Notes: a model not told the origin generated them from the sequence alone. Counted from the stretch's first letter, positions 33,430 to 42,052 are shown. The stretch is 64,000 nt of DNA from Sulfobacillus acidophilus DSM 10332 (GCA_000237975.1 CP003179.1:806001-870000); one strand, 5' to 3'. Numbers and translations are program-made.

Positions 33430-34527
33430 TCAGGTCATCGGCACTTCGCGAATCAGGCGGCCGTCGATGCGGTTTAAGATATCTTCAATGCTGCGACCGG
33501 TAATGGTGAGCCCGTGATTGCGCAATCCGACCACGGTTTGGGAAGGATCGGCCGCCCGGTCGATTTCCTGACTCACGGCTTGGGCGAGTTCAATCGTCCC
33601 ACAAGGGTAATTGATGTCGGTTGAGGGGACATTCTCCATCCAAGCATGGATGTGGATAATGGCACCGACTTCGGGGTGGGCCCGATAGATGCGCCAATGC
33701 TCGATGGCGTCAACCGAAACCCGTCGAGGTTTCACCGCTTCCGGAACACTGAGCACCATGCCCTCTTCTTCGGCGTCAAAATCGGTCACGAGCAAGATAT
33801 CCCGACCTACTTCCTCTAATCGCCCTTTGTTGACGCCGCTGGCACTCATCCAAAACGTCGATTCGTCTTGGCGGACACTTAAATTACCGTAACTGAGGCC
33901 ACCAATGTTAAACAATCGTTGGACATGGCGAAAATCTTCCGGTGTGAGCAGCTGCTCCATCGGAAACGGGGCCGGGAGTAAATCCCACCGGTCCAATGCC
34001 CGCCCGCCTTCTTTGAGGCTATCGGTTTCCCGGGTGCCCCGCCACAACGACGGCGGAAGATCCGGGACGAAGCGGTTTTTGACGATGAGATGGGAACGAG
34101 CCAAGGGGCCGATCCGTCGAACCAGTTCGTCATAGATTTGGCCGGCCTCCGGATGGGACACGCCCGGTACACGGACGGCATAGGTCCCCCGTTCCAGGGT
34201 GGTGATGTAAAAGATTGGGGCGTCGGGCGACCCGGCGACGGTAATCAAGAGATTGGACAGGGACCGAATTAAATACGGGTAAAACTGATTCAATAACGGG
34301 ACGTCCGGGTCAATCGTGTCCGGAAAATACACCCCAATCACATAAACGGCATGATTTTTCCGGCGAAACGGACGGGATACGTCGTCCACGCGTTGTAGGA
34401 CAAGGCGGGCTTCATCGACCGTGCCGGCCACGAAATCGTCTTCTGCCAAAGACCGTGCCAAGCCTGTCATAAAATGCTGGGTACGAACCCCTTGGTCAAA
34501 TCCTGGATTCCAGGCATAAATCGTCAT
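33430..34527 (-). CDS. Class II aldolase/adducin-family protein with extra N-terminal domain
   Basis: 365 residues. The C-terminal 180 residues are a class II aldolase domain: GGLSYGNLSVR, SASGVNKG, IIHIHAWM (zinc ligands) and RNHGLTI. The N-terminal 180 residues (MTIYAWNPGFDQGVRTQHFMTG...NHAVYVIGVYFPDTID) are not part of the usual fold and look like a separate alpha/beta domain. The substrate of such enzymes is usually a sugar phosphate or a keto acid; not inferable here. GAAGGAGG precedes the ATG. Confidence 0.8.
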   Translation of the reverse strand: MTIYAWNPGFDQGVRTQHFMTGLARSLAEDDFVAGTVDEARLVLQRVDDVSRPFRRKNHAVYVIGVYFPDTIDPDVPLLNQFYPYLIRSLSNLLITVAGSPDAPIFYITTLERGTYAVRVPGVSHPEAGQIYDELVRRIGPLARSHLIVKNRFVPDLPPSLWRGTRETDSLKEGGRALDRWDLLPAPFPMEQLLTPEDFRHVQRLFNIGGLSYGNLSVRQDESTFWMSASGVNKGRLEEVGRDILLVTDFDAEEEGMVLSVPEAVKPRRVSVDAIEHWRIYRAHPEVGAIIHIHAWMENVPSTDINYPCGTIELAQAVSQEIDRAADPSQTVVGLRNHGLTITGRSIEDILNRIDGRLIREVPMT

Positions 34528-34555
34528 GCTGGTCCTCCTTCATGGTCAATCGTTT

Positions 34556-34571
34556 ATACCATGACTGGTAT
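34556..34571. promoter_or_regulatory. Palindromic operator candidate upstream of class II aldolase gene
   Basis: ATACCA-TGAC-TGGTAT is a perfect 6-bp-arm inverted repeat overlapping a TATAAA -10-like box (minus strand, 34553-34558), about 28 bp before the gene start. No good -35 box is present, so an activator site is also possible. Confidence 0.4.
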
Positions 34572-34751
34572 TGCCCCTAGAAAAAAGGATCTTTTGGCCC
34601 TGCCTGACTTCCCCGTTGGATCCATCGGCCGGTCAATAGCCCATGACGGTCCCGTGTAACATATCCAATCGGCCGCCGAATAGGGGGCAAGTGGCCCTAT
34701 TTGTCGGCTTGATGGAATCGGTATGGTAATGCTACAAGGGGGCGGACTCCC

Positions 34752-35822
34752 ATGAAACAGGTGGCCATTGTGGGCGGGGGCATCTCTGGACTGAGTGTGG
34801 CGTACGCTCTAGAGGCGCTATTAGTGCCGGAATTGTCCGATATTGTTTTGTTCGAGGCGTCGTCCGAACTGGGCGGCGTCATTCAAAGCGACATGTGGCA
34901 AGGTCAGGTGCTGGAGGGCGGACCCGATACCTTAACGGATCGGCCTTTTGGCGTGCTCGACTTAGTGCATGCGATCGGATTGGCTCATCGCTTAATTGGG
35001 GTGCGTCCCGGTGCGCAAGGCACATTGGTCTATGGCTCCGACGGCTGGCTGAAATTTTCCGGACAAGAAGCCCGGGCGTATACGTTGGCCGGGGGATTGG
35101 CGGAATTGCCGCACGCGGTCGCATCGCATCTAATGCGGACCCGTATTTTACGGCAAGCGCGGGTGCAAAAGTTGTCTTGGGACACCCGGGGACGCGTTCG
35201 GGTATGGTGGGAGCGCGGTGTTTTAACCGCCGATGCCGTCATTTTGGCCGTGCCGGCGCCGATTGCGGCCGATTTGATGCGGCCGTTAGACCCGGACCGG
35301 GCCCGACGTCTCGAACAAATTCTCTATCAGCCGCGGGCGGTGGTCACCGCTGTATATCCTTCTCATGCATTCGTCGATGTACGGGTATACACCCATACCG
35401 GCTTTATGACCATTAAAGGGGCGCCGTTGGCCTGCTCCGGGGCGTCTTGGATGACAACCAAATGGAACTATCCTGGGGCCCGTGACCATGTGGTATTACG
35501 GACGTTCTGGGGACCACCGGGGGTAGATCCCTCGCCCTGGTCTGATCGCGAATTGATCGACCGGCATGAACACGATTTAACCCGGGCGTTAGGCCCCCAT
35601 CAACCGCCCGAATTTGTGCGGGTTTTCCGCCATCCCTATGCCGTACCGCAGGTACCGAGCGGCTGGACGGACAGTCAGCCGCGGGTTCCCTATTCGAGTT
35701 ATATCGGCATGGTAGGGCCTTTTTTCGCCGGAGCGGGTTTGTCGGATTGTGTCCACCGGGCCTGGCAAGAGGCAAGCCGGGTGACGGAGTGGATGACGGC
35801 GTCGGGAACGGGGATTGGATAG
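34752..35822 (+). CDS. Short HemY/protoporphyrinogen-oxidase-like FAD amine-oxidase family protein
   Basis: 356 residues. N-terminal dinucleotide fold VAIVGGGISGLSVAYAL, a second FAD motif (LFEASSELGGVI), EGGPDTL, and a C-terminal FAD contact (GPFFAGAGLSDCVHRAW). The layout is HemY-like, but the protein is over 100 residues shorter than typical HemY (about 460-480): sequence jumps from the LVYGSDGWLKF segment directly to TLAGGLAELPHAV, leaving out most of the helical substrate-binding domain. It may be a different oxidase or a reduced HemY. GGGGGCGGA precedes the ATG. Confidence 0.72.
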   Translation: MKQVAIVGGGISGLSVAYALEALLVPELSDIVLFEASSELGGVIQSDMWQGQVLEGGPDTLTDRPFGVLDLVHAIGLAHRLIGVRPGAQGTLVYGSDGWLKFSGQEARAYTLAGGLAELPHAVASHLMRTRILRQARVQKLSWDTRGRVRVWWERGVLTADAVILAVPAPIAADLMRPLDPDRARRLEQILYQPRAVVTAVYPSHAFVDVRVYTHTGFMTIKGAPLACSGASWMTTKWNYPGARDHVVLRTFWGPPGVDPSPWSDRELIDRHEHDLTRALGPHQPPEFVRVFRHPYAVPQVPSGWTDSQPRVPYSSYIGMVGPFFAGAGLSDCVHRAWQEASRVTEWMTASGTGIG

Positions 35823-35823
35823 G

Positions 35824-35853
35824 GCCGGCGCGGAAAAAAGAACCCACGCCGGC
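35824..35853. terminator. Hairpin between convergent genes
   Basis: GCCGGCG / CGCCGGC with a 16-base A-rich loop, located between two convergent stops. No T-run follows the stem; a weak or bidirectional terminator. Confidence 0.4.
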
Positions 35854-35862
35854 TCCCCTCAA

Positions 35863-36891
35863 TTAACCGGCATCCGCCATCACCGCATACGGGCATCCGG
35901 GGTCGGCTCCCAGCGGATTCCCGGTGACGGCATAGGCGCGGGCCCGTGAACCGCCACAGGTATCCCGGTAGTCGCAGGTCCCGCATCCACCGAGAAATCG
36001 GCTAGAATCGCGCAAAGAACGGAACAGCGGGCTTTCCCGGTAAAGGCGGGATAAGGGTGTGTGACGAACGTTTCCGGCGGAAATGGGCAGGTATCCGTTG
36101 GGATACACTTCTCCCCGGTGATCGATAAAGGCAAAGCCGCGGGCTTCCCGGGCTATCACATGCGGCGGCATCTCGGGATGGTGGGCATGGAGAATGCGAA
36201 CCCATTGCGGGGCACCGACCGTGGTCACGCGAAACGGGAAGGTTTCTTTCCAATCGGCCAGCCAATGAAGGGCTTTTTCGATTTCTTCGGCGCTTAGGGC
36301 GTCTTCGAGTCGTGCACGGCCGGTGGGAATCACGAAAAAGACTTCCCAGCTGGAGGCTTCTAACCGACGGACCAAGTCGCCCATTAACGGTAACTGATCG
36401 ACGGTTTGCCGACCGACCGAGGTATTGATTTGGAGGGCGATGCCTTCGTCGGTAATGGCTTTCGCGATGGCGAGGGATCGGTCAAAGATGCCGCGAAACC
36501 CCCGGAAACGATCATGGATTTCTGCCGTCGGCCCGTCAATGCTCAGCGAGACGGCATGAACACCTAACGTTTTCCAGCGGTGGATGACTTCCGGGGTGAG
36601 GTTGGGGGTTACGCTGGGCGCTACCGCAACGGTTAGGCCGCGGCCGCGAGCCGCTTTAATAATCAAATCCAAGTCGGGCCGTTCCAGGGGATCGCCGCCC
36701 GTCAACACCAAGACGGGTGGACGGGTAAACCCTTGGGCCAAGTCGTCCAGTACCGGAAGCATTTCGTCGAGTGCAAGTTCTCCCGGGTTTCGGCGCGGAA
36801 TCGCTTGCGCCCGGCAATGGCGGCAATGCAGCTGGCAGGCCCGTGTCAATTCCCAAGTCACGACGTGCGGTCCGTTTTCGTAGGCTATCAT
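35863..36891 (-). CDS. Radical SAM/SPASM enzyme
   Basis: About 342 residues. CxxxCxxC (Cys19, 23, 26) binds the radical SAM [4Fe-4S] cluster; VLVLTGGDPLERPDL is the SAM-binding GGD motif. The C-terminus has a SPASM-like Cys cluster (GGCGTCDYRDTCGGSRARAYAV...DPGCP). The group includes heme-modifying (AhbC/AhbD, NirJ) and peptide-modifying enzymes (PqqE, AlbA). With a HemY-like gene facing it, a tetrapyrrole role is one idea, but no precursor peptide gene was found nearby. ATG at 36891 was chosen since homology starts there; the frame continues 43 codons upstream. Confidence 0.8.
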   Translation of the reverse strand: MIAYENGPHVVTWELTRACQLHCRHCRAQAIPRRNPGELALDEMLPVLDDLAQGFTRPPVLVLTGGDPLERPDLDLIIKAARGRGLTVAVAPSVTPNLTPEVIHRWKTLGVHAVSLSIDGPTAEIHDRFRGFRGIFDRSLAIAKAITDEGIALQINTSVGRQTVDQLPLMGDLVRRLEASSWEVFFVIPTGRARLEDALSAEEIEKALHWLADWKETFPFRVTTVGAPQWVRILHAHHPEMPPHVIAREARGFAFIDHRGEVYPNGYLPISAGNVRHTPLSRLYRESPLFRSLRDSSRFLGGCGTCDYRDTCGGSRARAYAVTGNPLGADPGCPYAVMADAG

Positions 36892-37022
36892 GGTCCCACA
36901 CCCTTTTCGAATTCGTATTTCGTCACCCTTAAGGTACTCTTGGGGTATCGGGGCGCATAGGGCCTTCCGGTCGGTCACGGACGGACGATCGGTCCCTTCC
37001 TGAGGGGCCGTTTGGACCACGG

Positions 37023-37049
37023 AAAAAAGCCGCCCGAGAAGGCGGCTTT
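37023..37049 (-). terminator. Terminator of the copper lipoprotein gene
   Basis: On the minus strand AAAGCCGCC, loop, GGCGGCTTT followed by three more T residues, 17 bp after the stop codon. Confidence 0.8.
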
Positions 37050-37065
37050 GCCGGCGGACAGGATC

Positions 37066-37635
37066 TTAACGGGCGTTGATGGTGCCTTCCATCCATCCCG
37101 GTGTCATCATGGGGCCCCCCATGCCGTCGAGGCCGGTCCCACACGGGGCTTCACATTGCCAGCCGTATTGACCGGGGTGGGCCGGCATGTTAAACGTGGC
37201 TTTGACCGTAATTTTGCCTCCCCGAGGAGCCGCCGGGATGACCAGGTTGAGATGCATCGCCGGAATGGTGAAGGTATGGGCGACCTCTTGGGGATTGACA
37301 TGCGAAACCGGTTTGCCGTTGACCCATTCGGTGCCGCTCGTCGTTCCCTGGACCGTCGCAAACGGGGAACCGGAGGGCAATGGAGACGGGCCGTCGTCGT
37401 AGCTCACGATGGTCAACGCGACTTTTGCGCCGACGGGAGCGGTCCAATCCGCCGGCGTATATTTGGGCCACCCGGGTTTGCCGTCCATTTTGCCGGTCAA
37501 AATGGTCATGGTACGGGCGACGGTGGTGGGGGCAGGCGCGGCCGAGGGGGCACTGCTGCCACATCCTGTCAGCCACAGGGATCCGCCCACAACGGCCAAA
37601 ACAGCGGGTAAGCGTTTTTCGCGGCCACGTTTCAT
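37066..37635 (-). CDS. COX2-like cupredoxin lipoprotein
   Basis: 189 residues. Signal peptide with lipobox LTGC (Cys25), so it is anchored outside the membrane. After a Pro/Ala linker comes a cupredoxin domain: VAHTFTIPAMHLNLVIP with the first His ligand, and a C-terminal CEAPCGTGLDGM (Cys161, Cys165, Met172) that aligns with the CuA motif CxxxCGxxHxxM, but with Leu in place of the His. It could bind a mononuclear or modified copper centre and act as an extracellular electron carrier. GGGAGGAA precedes the ATG. Confidence 0.75.
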   Translation of the reverse strand: MKRGREKRLPAVLAVVGGSLWLTGCGSSAPSAAPAPTTVARTMTILTGKMDGKPGWPKYTPADWTAPVGAKVALTIVSYDDGPSPLPSGSPFATVQGTTSGTEWVNGKPVSHVNPQEVAHTFTIPAMHLNLVIPAAPRGGKITVKATFNMPAHPGQYGWQCEAPCGTGLDGMGGPMMTPGWMEGTINAR

Positions 37636-37744
37636 AGTGTTCTGTTCCTCCCAAGCTGTCTATTCCTGTCAATATCCGTAGCATACCCGACGCGCGAGGG
37701 AAAAACGAGAGGCCAAAAGTCCCGCTGCGGCTAGCCCTTTCGAA

Positions 37745-38101
37745 CTACGGGGTTTCCGGCATGACCGTTTCATATAGGGTTAAAAACGCATCAAAGGATT
37801 GTCGTCGAATGAGGATATCCTCTTTCCATTCACGAAGCCGCCGATGGCCTTCGGCGGTCAGCTCGTATAGCCGGACGGGGGCGCCGCTCTCTTCCGCGAT
37901 CCATTGGGATGTGACCAGCCCTTCTTGCTCCATTCCGCGTAAAATCCGATAGACCCGGCCCGGATCCACGGTCCAGGCGGGGGGAATCAGGGCCGTCAAC
38001 CGATCCATGAGTGCCCCCCCGTGATCGGGTTTTTGACCAATCAAGAGCAGCAGGAAAGCTTCCAGATGCTTGCCGGTCTGATAGGTGCGCGCTTCCGTCA
38101 T
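37745..38101 (-). CDS. PadR-family transcriptional regulator
   Basis: 118 residues with the PadR winged helix (HLEAFLLLLIGQKPDHGGALMDRL...TVDPGRVYRILRGMEQEGLVTSQW...RLYELTAEGHRRL) and a C-terminal helix for dimerisation. It overlaps the end of the DHA2 exporter gene by four bases (ATGA), so it is its translationally coupled local regulator, probably repressing the exporter until a drug-like ligand binds. Confidence 0.9.
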   Translation of the reverse strand: MTEARTYQTGKHLEAFLLLLIGQKPDHGGALMDRLTALIPPAWTVDPGRVYRILRGMEQEGLVTSQWIAEESGAPVRLYELTAEGHRRLREWKEDILIRRQSFDAFLTLYETVMPETP

Positions 38102-39564
38102 GCCTTACCTCCTGAGCCGGGCGACTTTGCCGGATCGGTGAGCAGCCATAAGCCAATCAAGGCAAATCCGATACCCGACCAAAAAACTCCCCGAATACCA
38201 ATTAAAAGCCAATGAATATAGTGGGGATCGGTATGGCTCGGATTAGGTCCGGCCCCGATGAGAAGCCAGACCAAAGACAAAATACCCGATCCCAGGGCGA
38301 CACCCACGGCACGCCCCAGGTTTCGCTGGGTAGCCAAGAGACTGGAGGCCAATCCCGTATCGTGGGCGGTCACCGAATTTAAGACCGCGGCATTTTGCGG
38401 AGACGAGAATAAGCCGGCCGCTACGCCAATGATGGCCAGAGCCAACCAAATGGTCCATAAGGGCGCCGATAGCGGCAAGCTGGCCAAGAGGACGTCGGCC
38501 AGAATAAAGAGAGCCAATCCGGTTCGCCCCGGTCCCATGATGCCTCGCCGATCGGCCCACCGACCGCCCCAAGGAGATACGATAATCATGGCCAATGCTT
38601 GGGGGACTAAACTGAGACCGACCCAACTGATGGGTAGATGACGTTCCGTGTGTAAGTAAAACGGCATCAAAAACGCCGGGAACATCATCAGCACCCAATA
38701 TGCCATGCCGGCCAACATGTTAAAGGAAAAGGCGCGGACGCGGAAAAGTCTTAAGGGAATTAAGGGATGATCGTTTCGGCTTTCAATCCGGATAAAGGCT
38801 GCCAGGGATAAGCCGTCGGCGGCCAAAAAGGCTAACCCGGTCCAATGATGAAGATCCGCCAACCCAAATTGCAAGAGGGAGGTGGTGGCCATAAAAAATC
38901 CTGCGCCGGCCCAATCAAATCGCTGTAAAGACGCGTGGGGATCCGGGGGGAAATGTGGTAGGTAACGCCAAGATCCCCAAAGCCCCCAGAGACCGACCGG
39001 CAGGTTGATCCAAAAAATCGAACGCCAACCATACCAAGCGGTCAATAGGCCGCCCAACGGAGGGCCGGCCAACGTTCCGGCGGCCACGACGGATCCGATT
39101 AACCCCAGGGCTCGTCCTCGTTCGTGAACCGGAAAAATTAAGGCGATAATGGCCATGACATTCGCCATAATGGTGGCGCCGCCAATCCCTTGCAGGACGC
39201 GGGCGGCGACTAGACCCGAGAAATTGGGGGCGAGCGCACTGGCCAGGGATCCCAGCGTAAAGACGAGGACCCCGCCCATAAAGACTTCCCGCCGGCCTAA
39301 GGCATCGGCTAGATAACCGGCCATCGGTAAGAGTGCGGTGATAATGAGCAAATAGCCGGTGATCACCCACTGCAAGGTGGAAATGGGTAGTTGAAACTGA
39401 TGTTGCAACACCGGGAGGGCTACGTTGACCACACTGGCATCGACATTCACCATGAAGGTTCCGGTGGTAGCCGCCGCAAAACTGAGCCATAAAGCACGCC
39501 CGCTAAGGGCGGTAGACGGTCGGGAGACGGTCGGGCGCGACTCGATGACTCCTTTTTCCGACAT
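38098..39564 (-). CDS. DHA2-family (14-helix) MFS multidrug exporter
   Basis: 488 residues. DHA2 motifs: NVDASVVNVALPVLQ in helix 1, GYLADALGRREVFM in loop 2-3, and GPPLGGLLTAWYGWRSIFWINLPVG in helix 5 (motif C of antiporters). It exports toxic compounds with H+. ATG at 39564 follows AAAGGAGGAGG; the longer frame upstream is not coding. Cotranscribed with the PadR regulator. Confidence 0.9.
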   Translation of the reverse strand: MSEKGVIESRPTVSRPSTALSGRALWLSFAAATTGTFMVNVDASVVNVALPVLQHQFQLPISTLQWVITGYLLIITALLPMAGYLADALGRREVFMGGVLVFTLGSLASALAPNFSGLVAARVLQGIGGATIMANVMAIIALIFPVHERGRALGLIGSVVAAGTLAGPPLGGLLTAWYGWRSIFWINLPVGLWGLWGSWRYLPHFPPDPHASLQRFDWAGAGFFMATTSLLQFGLADLHHWTGLAFLAADGLSLAAFIRIESRNDHPLIPLRLFRVRAFSFNMLAGMAYWVLMMFPAFLMPFYLHTERHLPISWVGLSLVPQALAMIIVSPWGGRWADRRGIMGPGRTGLALFILADVLLASLPLSAPLWTIWLALAIIGVAAGLFSSPQNAAVLNSVTAHDTGLASSLLATQRNLGRAVGVALGSGILSLVWLLIGAGPNPSHTDPHYIHWLLIGIRGVFWSGIGFALIGLWLLTDPAKSPGSGGKA

Positions 39565-39599
39565 CTGACCTCCTCCTTTCAGGCGCCTTCCATTGGTCG

Positions 39600-39625
39600 G
39601 GGAGCCTGCCTTAAGACAGGCTCCC
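39600..39625. terminator. Hairpin between the CMD-like gene and the MFS operon
   Basis: GGGAGCCTG / CAGGCTCCC with an 8-base loop, 17 bp after the stop of the minus-strand CMD-like gene. No T-run. Confidence 0.5.
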
Positions 39626-39641
39626 GAGACCAAAAGAGACG

Positions 39642-40019
39642 TTATTGTGCTGACGGTAAGATCGCTTCCAGCCCATCGACCGAGGCGGACAGGACCGCTG
39701 TACCGGTAATGAACCACACGTGGGCCATAATCGAACCGATCTCTTCGGGGGTGACCCCTGCCTTTTGGGCAGCGGTCATATTGTTGCGAATGCAAAGCGG
39801 TACGCGACTCGCCAAGGCGGCAGCCAAATTCACGATGGCCACGGTTTTGGCGTCCAACGGCTCATCCGCTTGTAAGGTATCGCGGACGAGCCCTTGAGAT
39901 TCGACCAGGGATGGATTGACTTGGGCCAAATAGCGGCGGAGTTTCATGGGCCGTCCGATTTTGGCTTCTTCGGCTTCTAAGGCTTTTAAAATGCGGGCAG
40001 TTTTTTCGGCACGGGACAT
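39642..40019 (-). CDS. Carboxymuconolactone-decarboxylase-like (AhpD-fold) protein lacking the CxxC motif
   Basis: 125 residues. The fold pattern is seen in VAIVNLAAALASRVPLCIRNNMTAAQKAGVTPEEIGSIM, but the AhpD/CMD CxxCxxxH motif is reduced to a single Cys followed by IRNN, so a thiol-disulfide peroxidase function is unlikely. GAGGAGGAT precedes the ATG at 40019. It lies 33 bp after the FucA-like aldolase gene on the same strand, so the two form an operon. Confidence 0.72.
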   Translation of the reverse strand: MSRAEKTARILKALEAEEAKIGRPMKLRRYLAQVNPSLVESQGLVRDTLQADEPLDAKTVAIVNLAAALASRVPLCIRNNMTAAQKAGVTPEEIGSIMAHVWFITGTAVLSASVDGLEAILPSAQ

Positions 40020-40052
40020 TAATGATATCCTCCTCACGATGGACAAAACGTG

Positions 40053-40724
40053 TTATCGTCGGCTTCCAAATGCTTGCATCCGTTCGCGGACTTCGTGGAT
40101 CGCGTCCGGATGCAGCGGCTTGGCCCCGCCAAGAGCGCGGGCGAGAATGACCAATTCGGCCGCTTCATCCAGCGTCGCTAAAAGCTGAGCGGCCGACTGA
40201 GGCGTTTCATGAAAGACCAAGGCGCCGTGATTAGCCATCATGAGCGCCGGTAACCCCGGATGGTGAGCGACAATGTCGAGAATGCCGGAAACCGATTTTT
40301 CCGATCCTCGAGGTGCCCAGGGCACCACCGGTACCGCCTCACTGACGCCAAAGCGCAAAAGCGGCTCGTAGACCAACGGAATGGGCTCATGCGCGACAGC
40401 AAAGGCGGTAATATGCGGAGCATGGGTATGAATGACGGCGCCCACGCTGCTTCGGGTCCGGTAGACTCCCGCATGCATTTGAATGATTTCCTGCATCGTG
40501 GGGTCCATTTGTCCCGACAAGATGCGACCGGACAGGTCTAAGATCGCCAAGTCATCCGCCGTTAAATGGGCAATCGATCCCCCACGCGTCATAATAAAGC
40601 GATCGCCGTCAATCCGGGCCGATAAGTTGGCATGATTGCCGCGAAACAGCATCCCGGACTCGCCGAGTTGATGAGCCGCGAGGACGATGGCTTGTCGGGC
40701 TTCGTTTTCGCTAAGATAGGCCAT
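40053..40724 (-). CDS. Class II aldolase (L-fuculose-phosphate-aldolase type)
   Basis: 223 residues with all family motifs: GNHANLSARI, MTRGG, VIHTHAPHITAF (two zinc His) and MMANHGALVF (third His). It cleaves a phosphorylated sugar or decarboxylates a small acid; the exact substrate is unclear. AAGGAGGGG precedes the ATG. Its promoter overlaps tandem operator repeats, and a tartrate/malate-type dehydrogenase is divergent, suggesting a shared four-carbon acid or tetronate pathway. Confidence 0.88.
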   Translation of the reverse strand: MAYLSENEARQAIVLAAHQLGESGMLFRGNHANLSARIDGDRFIMTRGGSIAHLTADDLAILDLSGRILSGQMDPTMQEIIQMHAGVYRTRSSVGAVIHTHAPHITAFAVAHEPIPLVYEPLLRFGVSEAVPVVPWAPRGSEKSVSGILDIVAHHPGLPALMMANHGALVFHETPQSAAQLLATLDEAAELVILARALGGAKPLHPDAIHEVRERMQAFGSRR

Positions 40725-40813
40725 GATTTCCCCTCCTTATGAGATTGGGTCGAGCAATGGGTGTTTCCCTGGCATAGCATGTCCAAGGAACCCAACGGCA
40801 TAACTGACTTATT

Positions 40814-40843
40814 CACTATAGTGCAAAAGACACTATAATGCAA
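40814..40843 (-). promoter_or_regulatory. Promoter with tandem operator repeats for the aldolase operon
   Basis: The 13-mer CACTATAGTGCAA (40814-40826) is repeated as CACTATAATGCAA (40831-40843), a 17-bp period with one mismatch. On the minus strand these form TTGCAT (-35, 40838-40843), 17-bp spacer, TATAGT (-10, 40815-40820). A regulator bound to the repeats would cover both promoter boxes. The first repeat contains the palindrome CACTATAGTG. Confidence 0.65.
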
Positions 40844-40972
40844 TAAAATGTGCTCCTATATTTTTGATGGCATGGCGATCGCCTCGATGACCCATGCTAC
40901 AGTAGCAATACTGGGGTACCTTTCCGAGGCCCTGCCGTCTCAATTTTTTGCATCGTCCAAAGGAGGCCTATC

Positions 40973-42052
40973 ATGCGAATTATTCCGGTGGCGTTGATTC
41001 CTGGTGACGGGATCGGGCCCGAAGTGGTCGCCGAAGCCCAACGGGTTCTGGATCAGGTTGCGCGAATGTCGGGCCGATTTCGCTTCCAATATCGGTCGTT
41101 CGATTGGAGCTGTCAATATTATTTAGCGCACGGGAAAATGATGCCCGATGACGGCCTGAAGATTTTACAAGATTTCGAGGCGATTTTTTTGGGGGCGGTG
41201 GGTTTTCCTCCCGTACCCGATCATGTGTCACTCTGGGGCCTTTTGTTGCCGATTCGCCGGGAATTTGACCAGTATGTGAACTTACGGCCGGTAAAACTTT
41301 TGCGCGGCATCGAAAGTCCCTTGCGAGAGGTCGCCCCCGGAGAAATTGATTTTATCGTCATCCGGGAAAATACCGAAGGCGAGTATTCGAATTCCGGTGG
41401 CCGCCTACGTCAAGGCACGCCCCAAGAGGTGGTCGTCCAAAATGCCGTCTTTACCCGCTACGGGACCGAACGAGTGATTCGTTATGCGTTTGAGCGGGCC
41501 GTTCATTCCCGCCAACACGTCACGTCGGCGACTAAATCCAATGGCTTGAATTTCTCGATGCCCTTTTGGGATGAGGTGTTTCGGTCGGTCGGGCAAGCGT
41601 ATCCTCAGGTGAAACAGGAGTTATATCATATTGATGCGTTAGCGGCCTATTTTGTGACGCGGCCTAAAAGTTTCGACGTGGTAGTGGCCTCAAATTTGTT
41701 TGGCGATATTTTGACCGACTTGGGTGGCGCGATAACCGGGGGGATTGGAATTGCGCCATCGGCCAATATTAATCCCGAGAAACGCTATCCCTCAATGTTT
41801 GAGCCGGTACATGGATCCGCCCCGGACATCGCCGGTCGAGGCATTGCCAATCCGATTGGTCAAATTTGGACCGGCGCCTTAATGTTGGAGCATTTTGGCT
41901 TGATGGCCGAAGCCGAACTCCTCATCGATGCCATTGAAGCCACCCTGTTAGACGGGGTAAAAACTCCCGATTTAGGTGGTCGCCATACGACCCGTGATGT
42001 GACGGACCACATTATTCAGCGGTTGACGGCATGGGAAAAAGCCCCTGAATAA
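40973..42052 (+). CDS. Tartrate/D-malate-type dehydrogenase (isopropylmalate dehydrogenase family)
   Basis: 359 residues. NAD-dependent beta-decarboxylating dehydrogenase: IPGDGIGPEV at the start, FDWSCQYYLAHGKMMPDDGL and GAVGFPPVPDHVSLWGLLLPIRREFDQYVNLRPV typical of the tartrate dehydrogenase branch, RENTEGEYS, and NLFGDILTDLGGAITGG. It should oxidise tartrate, D-malate or isopropylmalate-like acids. AAAGGAGG precedes the ATG. Not the leuB of leucine synthesis by its signature; no leu genes are nearby. Confidence 0.85.
   Translation: MRIIPVALIPGDGIGPEVVAEAQRVLDQVARMSGRFRFQYRSFDWSCQYYLAHGKMMPDDGLKILQDFEAIFLGAVGFPPVPDHVSLWGLLLPIRREFDQYVNLRPVKLLRGIESPLREVAPGEIDFIVIRENTEGEYSNSGGRLRQGTPQEVVVQNAVFTRYGTERVIRYAFERAVHSRQHVTSATKSNGLNFSMPFWDEVFRSVGQAYPQVKQELYHIDALAAYFVTRPKSFDVVVASNLFGDILTDLGGAITGGIGIAPSANINPEKRYPSMFEPVHGSAPDIAGRGIANPIGQIWTGALMLEHFGLMAEAELLIDAIEATLLDGVKTPDLGGRHTTRDVTDHIIQRLTAWEKAPE

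Noticed and set aside
38098-39795. Longer N-terminus of the DHA2 exporter from 39795
   Set aside because: The extra 77 residues overlap the CMD-like gene and its hairpin; ATG at 39564 has a strong ribosome site and homology begins just after it.
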